Both the position numbers and the translations under genes were made by a program. 64,000 bases of DNA, from positions 116,448-180,447 of the forward strand of contig NZ_JROO01000018.1 of assembly GCF_000826685.1 (NCBI RefSeq), given 5' to 3'. The notes below the pieces were generated by a model, which was not told where the DNA came from, ran no database searches, and saw only the letters and a program-made list of their open reading frames with translations. This stretch comes from Streptomonospora alba. GTDB taxonomy: Bacteria > Actinomycetota > Actinomycetes > Streptosporangiales > Streptosporangiaceae. Below are positions 26,059 to 34,034 of the stretch, one piece after another; the stretch's first letter is position 1; the number at the start of each line of letters is the position of its first letter.

Positions 26059-26733
26059 TCAGCCCGCCCGCTCGGCGGAGCGGGCGGGGGCGGCGCCCGC
26101 GCCCTCCCAGCCGGCGACGCGCGAGGGGTCCAGGTTGAGCAATTCCAGGGTGTTGCCGCCCGCGACCAGCGCGTCGATGACCCGCTGGTCGGCGGCGACC
26201 GCCTCGACGGTGTCGGCGACGATGGCGGTGGCCTTGCCGCGCGGCAGGCAGACGACGCCGTCGTCGTCGGCCACGATCCAGTCGCCGCGGCGGACGGGAA
26301 TGGGCATGCGGTCGTCGCCGAAGGGCACCTCGCGGCCGACCTCGCCCCCGGCGTCGCGGCCGGGTGCGCGCACCGAGACCCCGGCGCTGAGCACGGGCAG
26401 CCCGGTGCGGGCGATGGCGGCGACGTCGCTGACGCAGCCGTCGACGACGATCCCGCTGAGGCCGCGCATGCGGGCGGCCACCGCCAGGATCTCGTCGACG
26501 TAGCCGTACTCGGGTTCGCCGGAGACGTCGACGACCAGGGCGGTCTCGGGCGGAGCCTGGGCGACGGCGACGTGCAGGGCGAGGTTGTCGCCGGGCGCGC
26601 AGCGTACCGGAAGGGCCGTGGCGGCGAAGGACGAGCCGGGCCACACCGCGAACAGGTGGGAACCCAGCGGTCGGGCTCCGCACCGTGTCAGCGCGGCCGT
26701 GCCCATCGCAGTCATGGTGTCCGCAAGCGCCAC
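26059..26733 (-). CDS. RraA-like / HMG-aldolase-family protein
   Basis: A 224-residue protein of the RraA/dimethylmenaquinone-methyltransferase-named family. DNLALHVAVAQAPPETALVVDV, GIVVDGCVSDVAAI and GDWIVADDDGVVCLP mark the fold. In aldolase members the sequence after the DG turn reads R-D; here it is S-D, so the metal-binding Asp is kept and the substrate Arg is lost. An ATG at 26751 exists, but GGGAGG stands 5 nt before the GTG at 26733, which I take as the start. Possible roles are RNase E inhibition (RraA) or 4-hydroxy-4-methyl-2-oxoglutarate-type aldolase; the changed Arg argues against full aldolase activity. Confidence 0.8.
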   Translation of the reverse strand: MALADTMTAMGTAALTRCGARPLGSHLFAVWPGSSFAATALPVRCAPGDNLALHVAVAQAPPETALVVDVSGEPEYGYVDEILAVAARMRGLSGIVVDGCVSDVAAIARTGLPVLSAGVSVRAPGRDAGGEVGREVPFGDDRMPIPVRRGDWIVADDDGVVCLPRGKATAIVADTVEAVAADQRVIDALVAGGNTLELLNLDPSRVAGWEGAGAAPARSAERAG

Positions 26734-26938
26734 GTCAGCCTCCCATTGCAAGCGTGCCGTGCGGGCCGCGTGCGCCTTCTCGGCTCCCGCGGGGCGCGTG
26801 CGGCGTCCCCTGCCGCGGGCGGCGCCGCGGGAGAGCCGGGGCTTCTCCCCTGCGACCCGACTGCTCTTATACTCACGGGTAACTTAACCGGGACGCAAGA
26901 CGTGTGAAGCGGAAAATACAAAAAGGCGCTACCGGCGG

Positions 26939-27814
26939 TTACACGCCCCCACCTCCGGTGGTGCCCGCTCCGAGACCCGCGACGGCGTCCAGCGCGGCCC
27001 GAGAGGCGCCCACGTCGTGCACGCGGAAGACCCGCGCCCCCTGCCAGGCCGAGACCGCCAGCGCCGCCAGCGTGCCCGGGCCGCGCTCGTCGACGGGCGC
27101 GTCCAGCGTCTCGCCGATGAAGTCCTTGTTGGACACCGCCACCAGCACCGGCCATCCGGTGGCGGCCAGCTCGTCCAGGCGGCGGGTGAGCTCCAGCGAG
27201 TGGTAGGTGTTCTTGCCGAAGTCGTGGGTGGGGTCGACCAGCACCCGGTCGGGACGCACGCCCAGCGCCACCGCTCGGCGTGCCAGGCCCGCGACCGTGG
27301 CGACCACGTCGGCGAGCACGTCGGCGTAGTGCACCCGGTGCGGGTCGGTGCGCGGCGCCAGCCCGCCGGTGTGGCTGCACACCAGTCCGGCGCCGGCCTC
27401 GGCGGCCACCGCGGCCAGGGCGGGATCGGCGCCGGCCCAGGTGTCGTTGATCAGATCGGCGCCGGCCTCGGCGCAGGCGCGCCCCACCTCCGAGCGCCAG
27501 GTGTCGACGGAGACGATCACCTCGGGATGGCGGGCGCGCAGCGCGGCGACGAACGGCGCGGTGCGCTCGATCTCCTCGGCGACGGTGACGGGGGGACCGT
27601 GGCCGGCCTTGACCCCGCCGACGTCGACGATGTCGGCTCCGTGTTCGACGGCGGCGTCGGCCGCCCGCAGTGCGGCGCCGAACCCGAAGGTCGCGCCGCG
27701 GTCGTAGAAGGAGTCGGGCGTGCGGTTGACCACCGCCATCACCGCGTGGGTCCCGGGGCCGAACTCGCGTCCGCGCAGGCGCAGCACCCCTCCCGGCGCC
27801 GCCTCGTCGCTCAT
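26939..27814 (-). CDS. folP2: Dihydropteroate synthase paralogue, FolP2 type
   Basis: A 291-residue TIM-barrel protein. VMAVVNRTPDSFYDRGATF is the FolP2 variant of the DHPS signature (FolP1 has NVTPDSF). ADIVDVGGVKAGHG, VSVDTWRSEVGRACAEAGADLIND, LVDPTHDFGKNTYHSL and the C-terminal RVHDVGASRAALDA follow. In mycobacteria FolP2 lacks DHPS activity and stands with glycolipid or glucosyl-phosphoglycerate genes, so folate synthesis is not assured here. The ATG at 27814 has GGGGGG at a short distance. The Gly-rich C-terminus is unremarkable. Confidence 0.88.
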   Translation of the reverse strand: MSDEAAPGGVLRLRGREFGPGTHAVMAVVNRTPDSFYDRGATFGFGAALRAADAAVEHGADIVDVGGVKAGHGPPVTVAEEIERTAPFVAALRARHPEVIVSVDTWRSEVGRACAEAGADLINDTWAGADPALAAVAAEAGAGLVCSHTGGLAPRTDPHRVHYADVLADVVATVAGLARRAVALGVRPDRVLVDPTHDFGKNTYHSLELTRRLDELAATGWPVLVAVSNKDFIGETLDAPVDERGPGTLAALAVSAWQGARVFRVHDVGASRAALDAVAGLGAGTTGGGGV

Positions 27815-27879
27815 CGCCCCCCGATTCCCGCCTGTGCAGCCGGTGCCCGTGCCGCACCGCCCCTTCCCCGCTCCAGGGC

Positions 27880-27911
27880 CGCCCCGCCGCGAAGCCGCTC
27901 GCGGCGGGGCG
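27880..27911 (-). terminator. Terminator hairpin of the Lrp gene
   Basis: A 13-bp perfect stem (27880-27892 with 27899-27911) and a 6-nt loop begin 24 bases after the Lrp stop on the minus strand. Confidence 0.65.
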
Positions 27912-27934
27912 CCTGGAATCTCGGCGCGGGGCGC

Positions 27935-28834
27935 TCAGGCGGCCGGTGCGGCGTCGCCTCCGTAGCGCTCCTTGGTCACCGCCAAGTGCTCCCAGGTCTC
28001 GACGTAGGTGACGTCGGAGCAGGAGCGCACGGCCTCCAGCGCCTCTACCAGCGACGGGCGGTCGGCGGCACTGGCCGAGCCGATGACGTCGTAGCGCCCG
28101 AAGCCGGTGGCGAGGAAAGTGACCCCCGCCAGGCTACCGAGCCGCGAGGCGACCGCGCCCGAATCGCCGCGGCAGCGCAGCCCGAACCCGACCTTCTCGC
28201 TGGCGCCCACCGCTGCCGGTTCGGCGATCGCGGTGACGTGGACGACGCCGGCCTCGATCAGGCGCACCACGCGCGAGCGCGCGGCGGCCTGGGACAGGCC
28301 GACCTGGCGGGCGAGCTCGGCGTAGGACGCCCGTCCGTCGCGCTGGAGGTGGCGGACCAGCCGCCAGTCCAGCGGATCGATGGTGACGTCGCGCAACTCG
28401 CGCACGCTGCTGTAGGCGTCCTTGGCGATCGCTCCGCCGCGGAACGCCTCGGCTCCGTTGACGCCGCTCAGCGAGCGCAGCACACCCAGCTCCTTGGCCA
28501 GCGCCTCGTCGTCGCGTACCCGGACGTGGGCCACGACCGGGAAGCGCCCGGCGGTCTGGGCGGCGAAGACCACGGCTTCGCGCTCGGCCAGCTCTTCCAG
28601 CACCGGGCCCACGGGGCCGGTGACGCGGAAGGATATGTGGGCGAACACCTCCATTCCCAGTACACCGGCGTGCAGCACCCCCACGATCCGGATGGCACCT
28701 GCGCCGACGAGCTGCTTGACCCGCGCCCGGACCGCTGTCCGGGAGAGTCCCACGCCGTCGGCGAGTGCCTGATATGTCGCTCTTCCGTCCCCCTGCAGCG
28801 CCCTGATGAGCGCGGCATCGACCGCATCGAGCAC
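27935..28834 (-). CDS. Lrp/AsnC-family regulator with two HTH domains
   Basis: A 299-residue protein built as a tandem duplication. The first AsnC HTH is LDAVDAALIRALQGDGRATYQ in part, then GVGLSRTAVRARVKQLVGAG, with an effector-like domain. The second is LDWRLVRHLQRDGRASYAELA and QVGLSQAAARSRVVRLIEAG, followed by a RAM-like domain ending DVTYVETWEHLAVTKERYGG. Double-HTH Lrp proteins are common in actinomycetes and usually control amino acid or PLP-enzyme genes. GTG 28834 (VLDAVDAAL) is preferred over longer starts because AAAGG is 9 nt upstream and the HTH then begins at once. No adjacent target is evident. Confidence 0.88.
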   Translation of the reverse strand: MLDAVDAALIRALQGDGRATYQALADGVGLSRTAVRARVKQLVGAGAIRIVGVLHAGVLGMEVFAHISFRVTGPVGPVLEELAEREAVVFAAQTAGRFPVVAHVRVRDDEALAKELGVLRSLSGVNGAEAFRGGAIAKDAYSSVRELRDVTIDPLDWRLVRHLQRDGRASYAELARQVGLSQAAARSRVVRLIEAGVVHVTAIAEPAAVGASEKVGFGLRCRGDSGAVASRLGSLAGVTFLATGFGRYDVIGSASAADRPSLVEALEAVRSCSDVTYVETWEHLAVTKERYGGDAAPAA

Positions 28835-29193
28835 GATTGCATGCCTTTCCCTTACACGACGGCACCCATTCCCCCCGGGCGCCGCCCCCTCCTGCGGCCA
28901 GATCATGGCAGTTGTTGCGACGGTTAACTACTGATCACGAAAGAAACAAGGACGACTTTGCCCCTCCATCGCCGGAGATACGGACAACGAGGTGGGTATA
29001 CCGACATCCCGGACACGTAACGAACATGCCGTAGTCGCCCCCGCGTGTGCGAACAACTCCGGCAAAGCGAGACACTGTTGTGCGGCATGTTCGCCGCCGT
29101 GTGCGGTAGGAGAGACCAACGACGTCCCACCGTCCGACGACCGCTGTCGTCGACCGGCGTGGGCATGGGGACGGGCGGCTAGAAGGGGAGTCC
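28835..29193. other. Divergent intergenic region with an 11-bp inverted repeat
   Basis: This 359-base region before the LCP gene is less GC-rich than its flanks. CGAACATGCCG (29021-29031) has its exact complement at 29083-29093, leaving a 51-nt interior. It could be two operator halves or a leader RNA fold for the LCP message. The c-di-AMP riboswitch consensus is not present. Confidence 0.4.
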
Positions 29194-30762
29194 ATGGCAC
29201 AAGGACGGGATCGCCAGGAGCCGGAGGAACCTCCGGAGGAGCCTGCGTCCGCCTCCCGCCCCGCAAGCACCGCGCGAGCGCTGCTGTGGACCGCCGGATC
29301 GCTGCCTGTGCCGGGGATCGCCCACCTGCGCATGGGCCGCCGCTCGGCCGGATTGACGATCCTGGGCTGCTACCTCGTGCTCATCGTCGCCGGAACCGTG
29401 GGCGCCGTGGTCCTCAACGGCGACGTCATGCGCAGCGCGCAACTGGCCGTGCAAGGACGCTGGCTGCTCACCGCCTCGATCGTCGTCTTCGCGATCGCGG
29501 TGCTGTGGATGACCGTGATCGTGCACTCCTGGACCATCGTGCGGCCGCCGGGCTCGCGCCTGCTCGTTCGCGCCACGAGCGGTGCCGCAGTGGTCGTGCT
29601 GTGCCTGGCCGTGGCCGCTCCGGCGGCGGCGGCGCTGCACACGGCCTACACCGCCTACGACACCCTCAGCTCGGTCTTCGGCGCCGACCCCGAGGGCGAG
29701 CCGCCGCACGACGCCTCCGACCCGTGGGCCGGGCGCGAACGGGTCAACGTGCTGCTGCTGGGCGGCGACGCCGGCAGCAACCGCTACGGGATGCGCACCG
29801 ACTCCATGATGGTGGCCAGCATCGACGTGGAGCACGGCGACGTCGTGCTGATCGGACTGCCGCGCAACCTGGAGAACACGCAGTTCCCCGAGGGCACCGC
29901 GCTGGCCGAGCGCTACCCGCCTCCCTACGGGTTCGACGAACTGCTCAACGAGGTCTACCAGACGGTCGCCGAGGAGCCGGAGAAGCTGGCCGTGGACCCC
30001 TCGGCCGACGACCCGGCCGCCGCCACCCTCAAGAGCGTCATCTCCCACCTCGTCGACCTGGACCTGGACTACTACGCGCTGGTGGACATGAAGGGCTTCT
30101 CCTCGCTGATCGACGCCGTCGGCGGCATCGACGTGCACATCGACGAGCCCATCCCCTACGGCCAGGAGGGCGACGTCCTGGAGGAGGGCGACCAGCACCT
30201 CGACGGCTACGAGGCGCTGTGGTACGGCCGCAGCCGTGTCAACAGCGACGACTACGAGCGCATGGGCCGCCAGGGGTGCCTGCTGATGTACGTCGCCGAG
30301 CAGACCGAGCCCACCACGGTGCTGACCAGTTTCCGGGAGCTGGCGGGGGCCACCAAGAAGACGCTGCGCACCGACATCCCCCAGTCCAAGGTGCCTGCCT
30401 TCATCGACCTCGCCGACATGGTCACCGACCAGGGTCGGATGTCGACGCTGCAGCTCTCGCCGCCCCAGGTCAACACCGCCCACCCGGACTGGAAGAACAT
30501 CCGCTCGCTGATCGCCGACGCGATCAGCGAGCAGGAGGACGCCCAGGCGGCCGAGGAAGAGGGCCAGGCCGACGGCGACGACGAGGTGCCCCCCTCCGCC
30601 TCGCCCAGCGCATCCGAGGAGGCCGGGGACGGCTCGGGCGGCTCCGACAGCGAGGGCGAAACCGAGTGGCAGGAGTACACGGGCCTGGACCAGCCTTCTC
30701 CCGACTCACCGGGCCGCCAGGTCGGCGACGACGCCACCTCGCTGGAAACACTGTGCCCCTGA
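29194..30762 (+). CDS. LytR-CpsA-Psr (LCP) family cell-wall glycopolymer ligase
   Basis: A 522-residue membrane protein. A Pro/Glu-rich cytosolic head is followed by several hydrophobic segments within residues 45-150. The extracellular LCP domain starts near 182: RVNVLLLGGDAGSNRYGMRTDSMMVASI has the conserved Asp and Arg that bind the pyrophosphate lipid. VVLIGLPRNL, AVGGIDVHIDEPI, YGRSRVNSDDYERMGRQ complete it. These enzymes transfer polyprenyl-linked polymers to peptidoglycan. The N-terminal membrane part is longer than the usual single anchor. The C-terminal tail is acidic and Ser-rich. AAGGGGAG precedes ATG 29194. Confidence 0.92.
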   Translation: MAQGRDRQEPEEPPEEPASASRPASTARALLWTAGSLPVPGIAHLRMGRRSAGLTILGCYLVLIVAGTVGAVVLNGDVMRSAQLAVQGRWLLTASIVVFAIAVLWMTVIVHSWTIVRPPGSRLLVRATSGAAVVVLCLAVAAPAAAALHTAYTAYDTLSSVFGADPEGEPPHDASDPWAGRERVNVLLLGGDAGSNRYGMRTDSMMVASIDVEHGDVVLIGLPRNLENTQFPEGTALAERYPPPYGFDELLNEVYQTVAEEPEKLAVDPSADDPAAATLKSVISHLVDLDLDYYALVDMKGFSSLIDAVGGIDVHIDEPIPYGQEGDVLEEGDQHLDGYEALWYGRSRVNSDDYERMGRQGCLLMYVAEQTEPTTVLTSFRELAGATKKTLRTDIPQSKVPAFIDLADMVTDQGRMSTLQLSPPQVNTAHPDWKNIRSLIADAISEQEDAQAAEEEGQADGDDEVPPSASPSASEEAGDGSGGSDSEGETEWQEYTGLDQPSPDSPGRQVGDDATSLETLCP

Positions 30763-30790
30763 GTCGGGAGGCGGGCTCCGGCGCGCCCCG

Positions 30791-31381
30791 CTAGGCGGAG
30801 AACCCGCCGTAGCGGCCGCGGTGGTAGACGAGCGGGCGGTCGGCTTCGGCGGAGACCCGGGAGTGGGCGACGCGGCCGACCACCAACCAGTGGTCGCCGA
30901 CGGCCAGGACGTCGTACTTGCGGCAGAGCAGGTGGCCCGCAGCGCCGTGGAGCAGCGGCAGGTCGTCGGGGCCGCGCTGCCAACGCGTCGGCGGCGCGAA
31001 GCGGTCGATGCCGCGGGCGGCGAAGCGCGAGGCGGTCTCCTGCTGGTCCTCGCCGAGGATGTTGACCGCGAAGGAGGGGGCCTGGCGCAGGCCCTGCCAG
31101 GTCGAGGAGCGGTCGTCGATGTAGAAGGACACCAGCGGAGGGTCCAGGCTCACACTGGTGAACGAGGTGGCGGTGACGCCGACGGGCCCGTGGGGCGCCT
31201 CGGCCGTCACCACGACGACTCCGGCCGCATGCTCGCCCATGACGCGGCGGAACCCCTCGGCGGCGACATCGCCCTCCCGCGGGAGCCGCTCCGCATGCCC
31301 GCTGTCCGAGCCGACTGCTGCCTCCGCCGATCTGCGCACGCGCGCCTCCGTCCTGTGTGTGGGGCATCCGCCCGTCGACAC
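30791..31381 (-). CDS. Flavin reductase-like domain protein
   Basis: A 196-residue FMN-binding split-barrel protein of the flavin reductase group (DIM6/NTAB). FRRVMGEHAAGVVVVTAEAP and GPVGVTATSFTSVSLDPPLVSFYID form the FMN site; SFAVNILGEDQQETASRFA and WLVVGRVAHS follow. Such proteins provide reduced flavin to monooxygenases or reduce flavin with NAD(P)H. The GTG at 31381 has GAGGAC at 5 nt; a shorter start is possible because the first 40 residues lack family resemblance. There is no two-component monooxygenase nearby. Confidence 0.88.
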   Translation of the reverse strand: MSTGGCPTHRTEARVRRSAEAAVGSDSGHAERLPREGDVAAEGFRRVMGEHAAGVVVVTAEAPHGPVGVTATSFTSVSLDPPLVSFYIDDRSSTWQGLRQAPSFAVNILGEDQQETASRFAARGIDRFAPPTRWQRGPDDLPLLHGAAGHLLCRKYDVLAVGDHWLVVGRVAHSRVSAEADRPLVYHRGRYGGFSA

Positions 31382-31666
31382 CGGTGTCCTCGGTCGGGTC
31401 AGCCTTTCGCACCGGCGCGCTATTCCCGCCCGCCGCCCCCTGTGCGCAGGTTCTCACACGCCGCCCCGCCGCTCGCGGGCCGCTCGGCGGCCCCGCTGCC
31501 CGTCACCGGCCACGGCGGGTAGCCGGTTCGCTGAGAGCGAACAGGCGTCGATCGCCGCCGAATCCGCGCAAGCGGCGGGGGTGGCGCCCGCTCCCCGGTA
31601 CTGCGGTGACTCGCCGCAACCGGCGCAAGCACGACTTCACACCCCGGGCCGACTAAAGTCCGGCAT

Positions 31667-32416
31667 ATGCGCACACCCTCGTCCCGGGGACGTCGTGCCC
31701 TGGTGATCCTTGCCGTCCTGGTCCTGCTCGCGGGCGGGCTCGCCGCCGCCGGCCCGTGGCTGCTGGCCCGGGCCGGAATCGACGGGACCGCCCTCCCCTG
31801 GGCCGACCCCTGCTCCGTGCGCACCGCCGAGGGCACGGTCATGCTGTCGTTGGAAGAGGCCCGGCTGGCCACCACGGCGGTGGCGCTGGAGGCCCGCGGC
31901 GCCGAGGCGCCCGACACCTCCGACATCGACGAAGGGGCGCTCAAGCGCCTGCGCCAGGGTCCGCCCGACGAGCCCGGCCCGGTCCTGACCTGCCGGGCGG
32001 CCGCCGCGGGCGACGGACTCGAAAAGCAGGAGCTCACCGACAGCGGGCTCACCCCGCGTGCCCAGGGGCTGCTGGACTCCGTGGGCGAGGTCTTCGGCCC
32101 GATGAGCGTCGGCGGGTACGAGCCCGGCGGCATCTCCACCGGCCACGGCGAGGACTCCGCGCACTACGACGGGCGCGCCGTCGACTTCTTCTACCGGCCC
32201 ATCAGCGAGGAGAACCGGCGCGAGGGGTGGCTGCTGGCGCACTGGCTGGTCGCCCACGCCGAAGAGCTGCACGTGGCCAACGTGATCTTCGACGACCGGA
32301 TCTGGAATGCGCGCGGTTCGCGCGGCGGCTGGTGGCCGTACGTGGCCGAGGACCCCGACAACGAGATCATGCGCCACCTCGACCACGTCCACGTCGACGT
32401 CCAGCAGGGCGGATGA
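31667..32416 (+). CDS. Membrane-anchored M15-like peptidase domain protein
   Basis: A 249-residue exported protein. Residues 10-35 are a signal anchor (ALVILAVLVLLAGGLAAAG). The C-terminal domain shows SAHYDGRAVDFFY (His166, Asp173) and MRHLDHVHVDV (His240 or His242), the pattern of zinc ligands in M15 D-Ala-D-Ala carboxypeptidase-like peptidases (SxHxxGxAxD and HxH). A single Cys pair (Cys49, Cys109) may form a disulfide. It is likely to act on peptidoglycan outside the cell. The upstream gap of 285 bases has no gene. TldD follows 130 bases later on the same strand. Confidence 0.75.
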   Translation: MRTPSSRGRRALVILAVLVLLAGGLAAAGPWLLARAGIDGTALPWADPCSVRTAEGTVMLSLEEARLATTAVALEARGAEAPDTSDIDEGALKRLRQGPPDEPGPVLTCRAAAAGDGLEKQELTDSGLTPRAQGLLDSVGEVFGPMSVGGYEPGGISTGHGEDSAHYDGRAVDFFYRPISEENRREGWLLAHWLVAHAEELHVANVIFDDRIWNARGSRGGWWPYVAEDPDNEIMRHLDHVHVDVQQGG

Positions 32417-32546
32417 CCCCGGGCCGCGGGAGGCCGGGCCGAGCCCCCAGCTGAAGGGGCCGAGCCGCCCGCCGCGAGGCCCCCACGTCCACAGCCGTGC
32501 GCTACGTCCTGGCACCGGGGGGCGTGCTGTCGCTAGGTTGGCACCC

Positions 32547-34034
32547 GTGCCTGATATCGATGCTGACTTCCTCGCCCTGCCGATGCGGCGGCTCGCCGAC
32601 GTCGCACTGCAGCGGGCCCGCGACCTGGGCGCCGACCACGCCGACTTCCGCCTGGAACGGATCCGGGGCCGCTATCTCGCTCTCACCGACGCCGAGCTGG
32701 ACAGCGAGTCCGACAGCGACACCCTCGGGTTCGCCGTGCGGGTGGTCCACGGCGGCGTGTGGGGCTTCGCCGCCGCCACCGAGCTGAGCAGCGACACCGC
32801 CGCGGCCGTGGCCGAGCGCGCCGTGCAGGTGGCCACGGTCTCGGCCGCCGCCGCCACCGAGCGCATCGAGCTCGCCGCCGAGCCGACCCACTCCGACGTC
32901 AGGTGGGTCTCCACCTACGAGGTCGACCCCTTCGAGGTGGCCCCGCGCGAGCAGACGGCGCTGCTGGCCGGCTGGAGCCGCCGCCTGCTCAAGGACAGCC
33001 GGGTCGACCACGTCGACGCCTCGGTGCTGGCGGTCAAGGAGCAGAAGTTCTACGCCGACACCGCCGGCACGACCACCACCCAGCAGCGGGTGCGCATCGC
33101 CCCCGGGGTCGAGGTGTTCGCCACCCGCGACGGCGTGCTCGACAGCATGCGCACCATCGCGCCGCCCGCCGGGCGCGGTTGGGAGTACCTCTCCCAGGTC
33201 GAACCCCAGATCGATGCGCTGCCGGAGCTGCTCGCCGAGAAGCTGGCCGCGCCCAGCGTCGAGCCCGGCACCTACGACCTGGTGGTGCACCCCTCCAACC
33301 TGTGGCTGACCATCCACGAGTCCATCGGCCACGCCACCGAGCTGGACCGCGCGCTGGGCTACGAGGCCGCCTACGCCGGCACCTCCTTCGCCACCCCCGA
33401 CCAGCTGGGCAGCCTACGCTACGGCTCGAAGATCATGAACGTCACCGGCGACCGCACCGTGCAGCACGGCCTGGCCACCATCGGCTACGACGACGAGGGC
33501 GTGGCCACCTCGTCCTTCGACCTCATCCGCGACGGCGTCCTGGTGGGCTACCAGCGCGACCGCCGCATCTCGCACCTGCAGGGCTATGCGTCCTCCAACG
33601 GCTGCGCCCACGCCGACTCTCCGGCCACGATGCCCATCCAGCGCATGGCCAACGTCTCGCTGGCCGCCGACCCGGACGGCCCCTCCACCGACGGGCTGAT
33701 CGAGGGCGTCGAGAACGGCATCTACGTCGTCGGCGACAAGAGCTGGTCCATCGACATGCAGCGCTACAACTTCCAGTTCACCGGCCAGAGGTTCTACCGC
33801 ATCGAGAACGGCCGCATCACCGGGATGCTGCGCGACGTCGCCTACCAGGCCACCACGACCGACTTCTGGGGTTCGATGGACGCGCTGGGCGGCCCGCAGA
33901 CCTACGAGCTGGGCGGCTCGTTCATGTGCGGCAAGGGCCAGCCCGGGCAGGTGGCCGCGGTCAGCCACGGCTGCCCCAGCGCGGCCTTCTCCGGCATCCG
34001 CATCCTCAACACAGTGCAGGAGGCAGGCAATTGA
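32547..34034 (+). CDS. tldD: TldD-family metalloprotease subunit
   Basis: A 495-residue protein, the catalytic half of the TldD/TldE protease. The zinc-binding motif HESIGH (His257, Glu258, His262) matches the HExxxH of TldD, and the third ligand is expected in the C-terminal FMCGKGQPGQVAAVSHGCP region. The N-terminal half has FRLERIRGRYLALTDAELDS and GFAVRVVHGGVWGFAA. TldD/E removes leader peptides from some RiPPs (microcin B17) and degrades unfolded peptides. The GTG at 32547 has only a weak AGG upstream. The gene overlaps tldE by 4 bases. No precursor peptide gene is obvious nearby. Confidence 0.95.
   Translation: MPDIDADFLALPMRRLADVALQRARDLGADHADFRLERIRGRYLALTDAELDSESDSDTLGFAVRVVHGGVWGFAAATELSSDTAAAVAERAVQVATVSAAAATERIELAAEPTHSDVRWVSTYEVDPFEVAPREQTALLAGWSRRLLKDSRVDHVDASVLAVKEQKFYADTAGTTTTQQRVRIAPGVEVFATRDGVLDSMRTIAPPAGRGWEYLSQVEPQIDALPELLAEKLAAPSVEPGTYDLVVHPSNLWLTIHESIGHATELDRALGYEAAYAGTSFATPDQLGSLRYGSKIMNVTGDRTVQHGLATIGYDDEGVATSSFDLIRDGVLVGYQRDRRISHLQGYASSNGCAHADSPATMPIQRMANVSLAADPDGPSTDGLIEGVENGIYVVGDKSWSIDMQRYNFQFTGQRFYRIENGRITGMLRDVAYQATTTDFWGSMDALGGPQTYELGGSFMCGKGQPGQVAAVSHGCPSAAFSGIRILNTVQEAGN

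Noticed and set aside
28924..29193. c-di-AMP (ydaO) riboswitch before the LCP gene
   Set aside because: The conserved core segments of that riboswitch are not present; only a simple dyad is seen.
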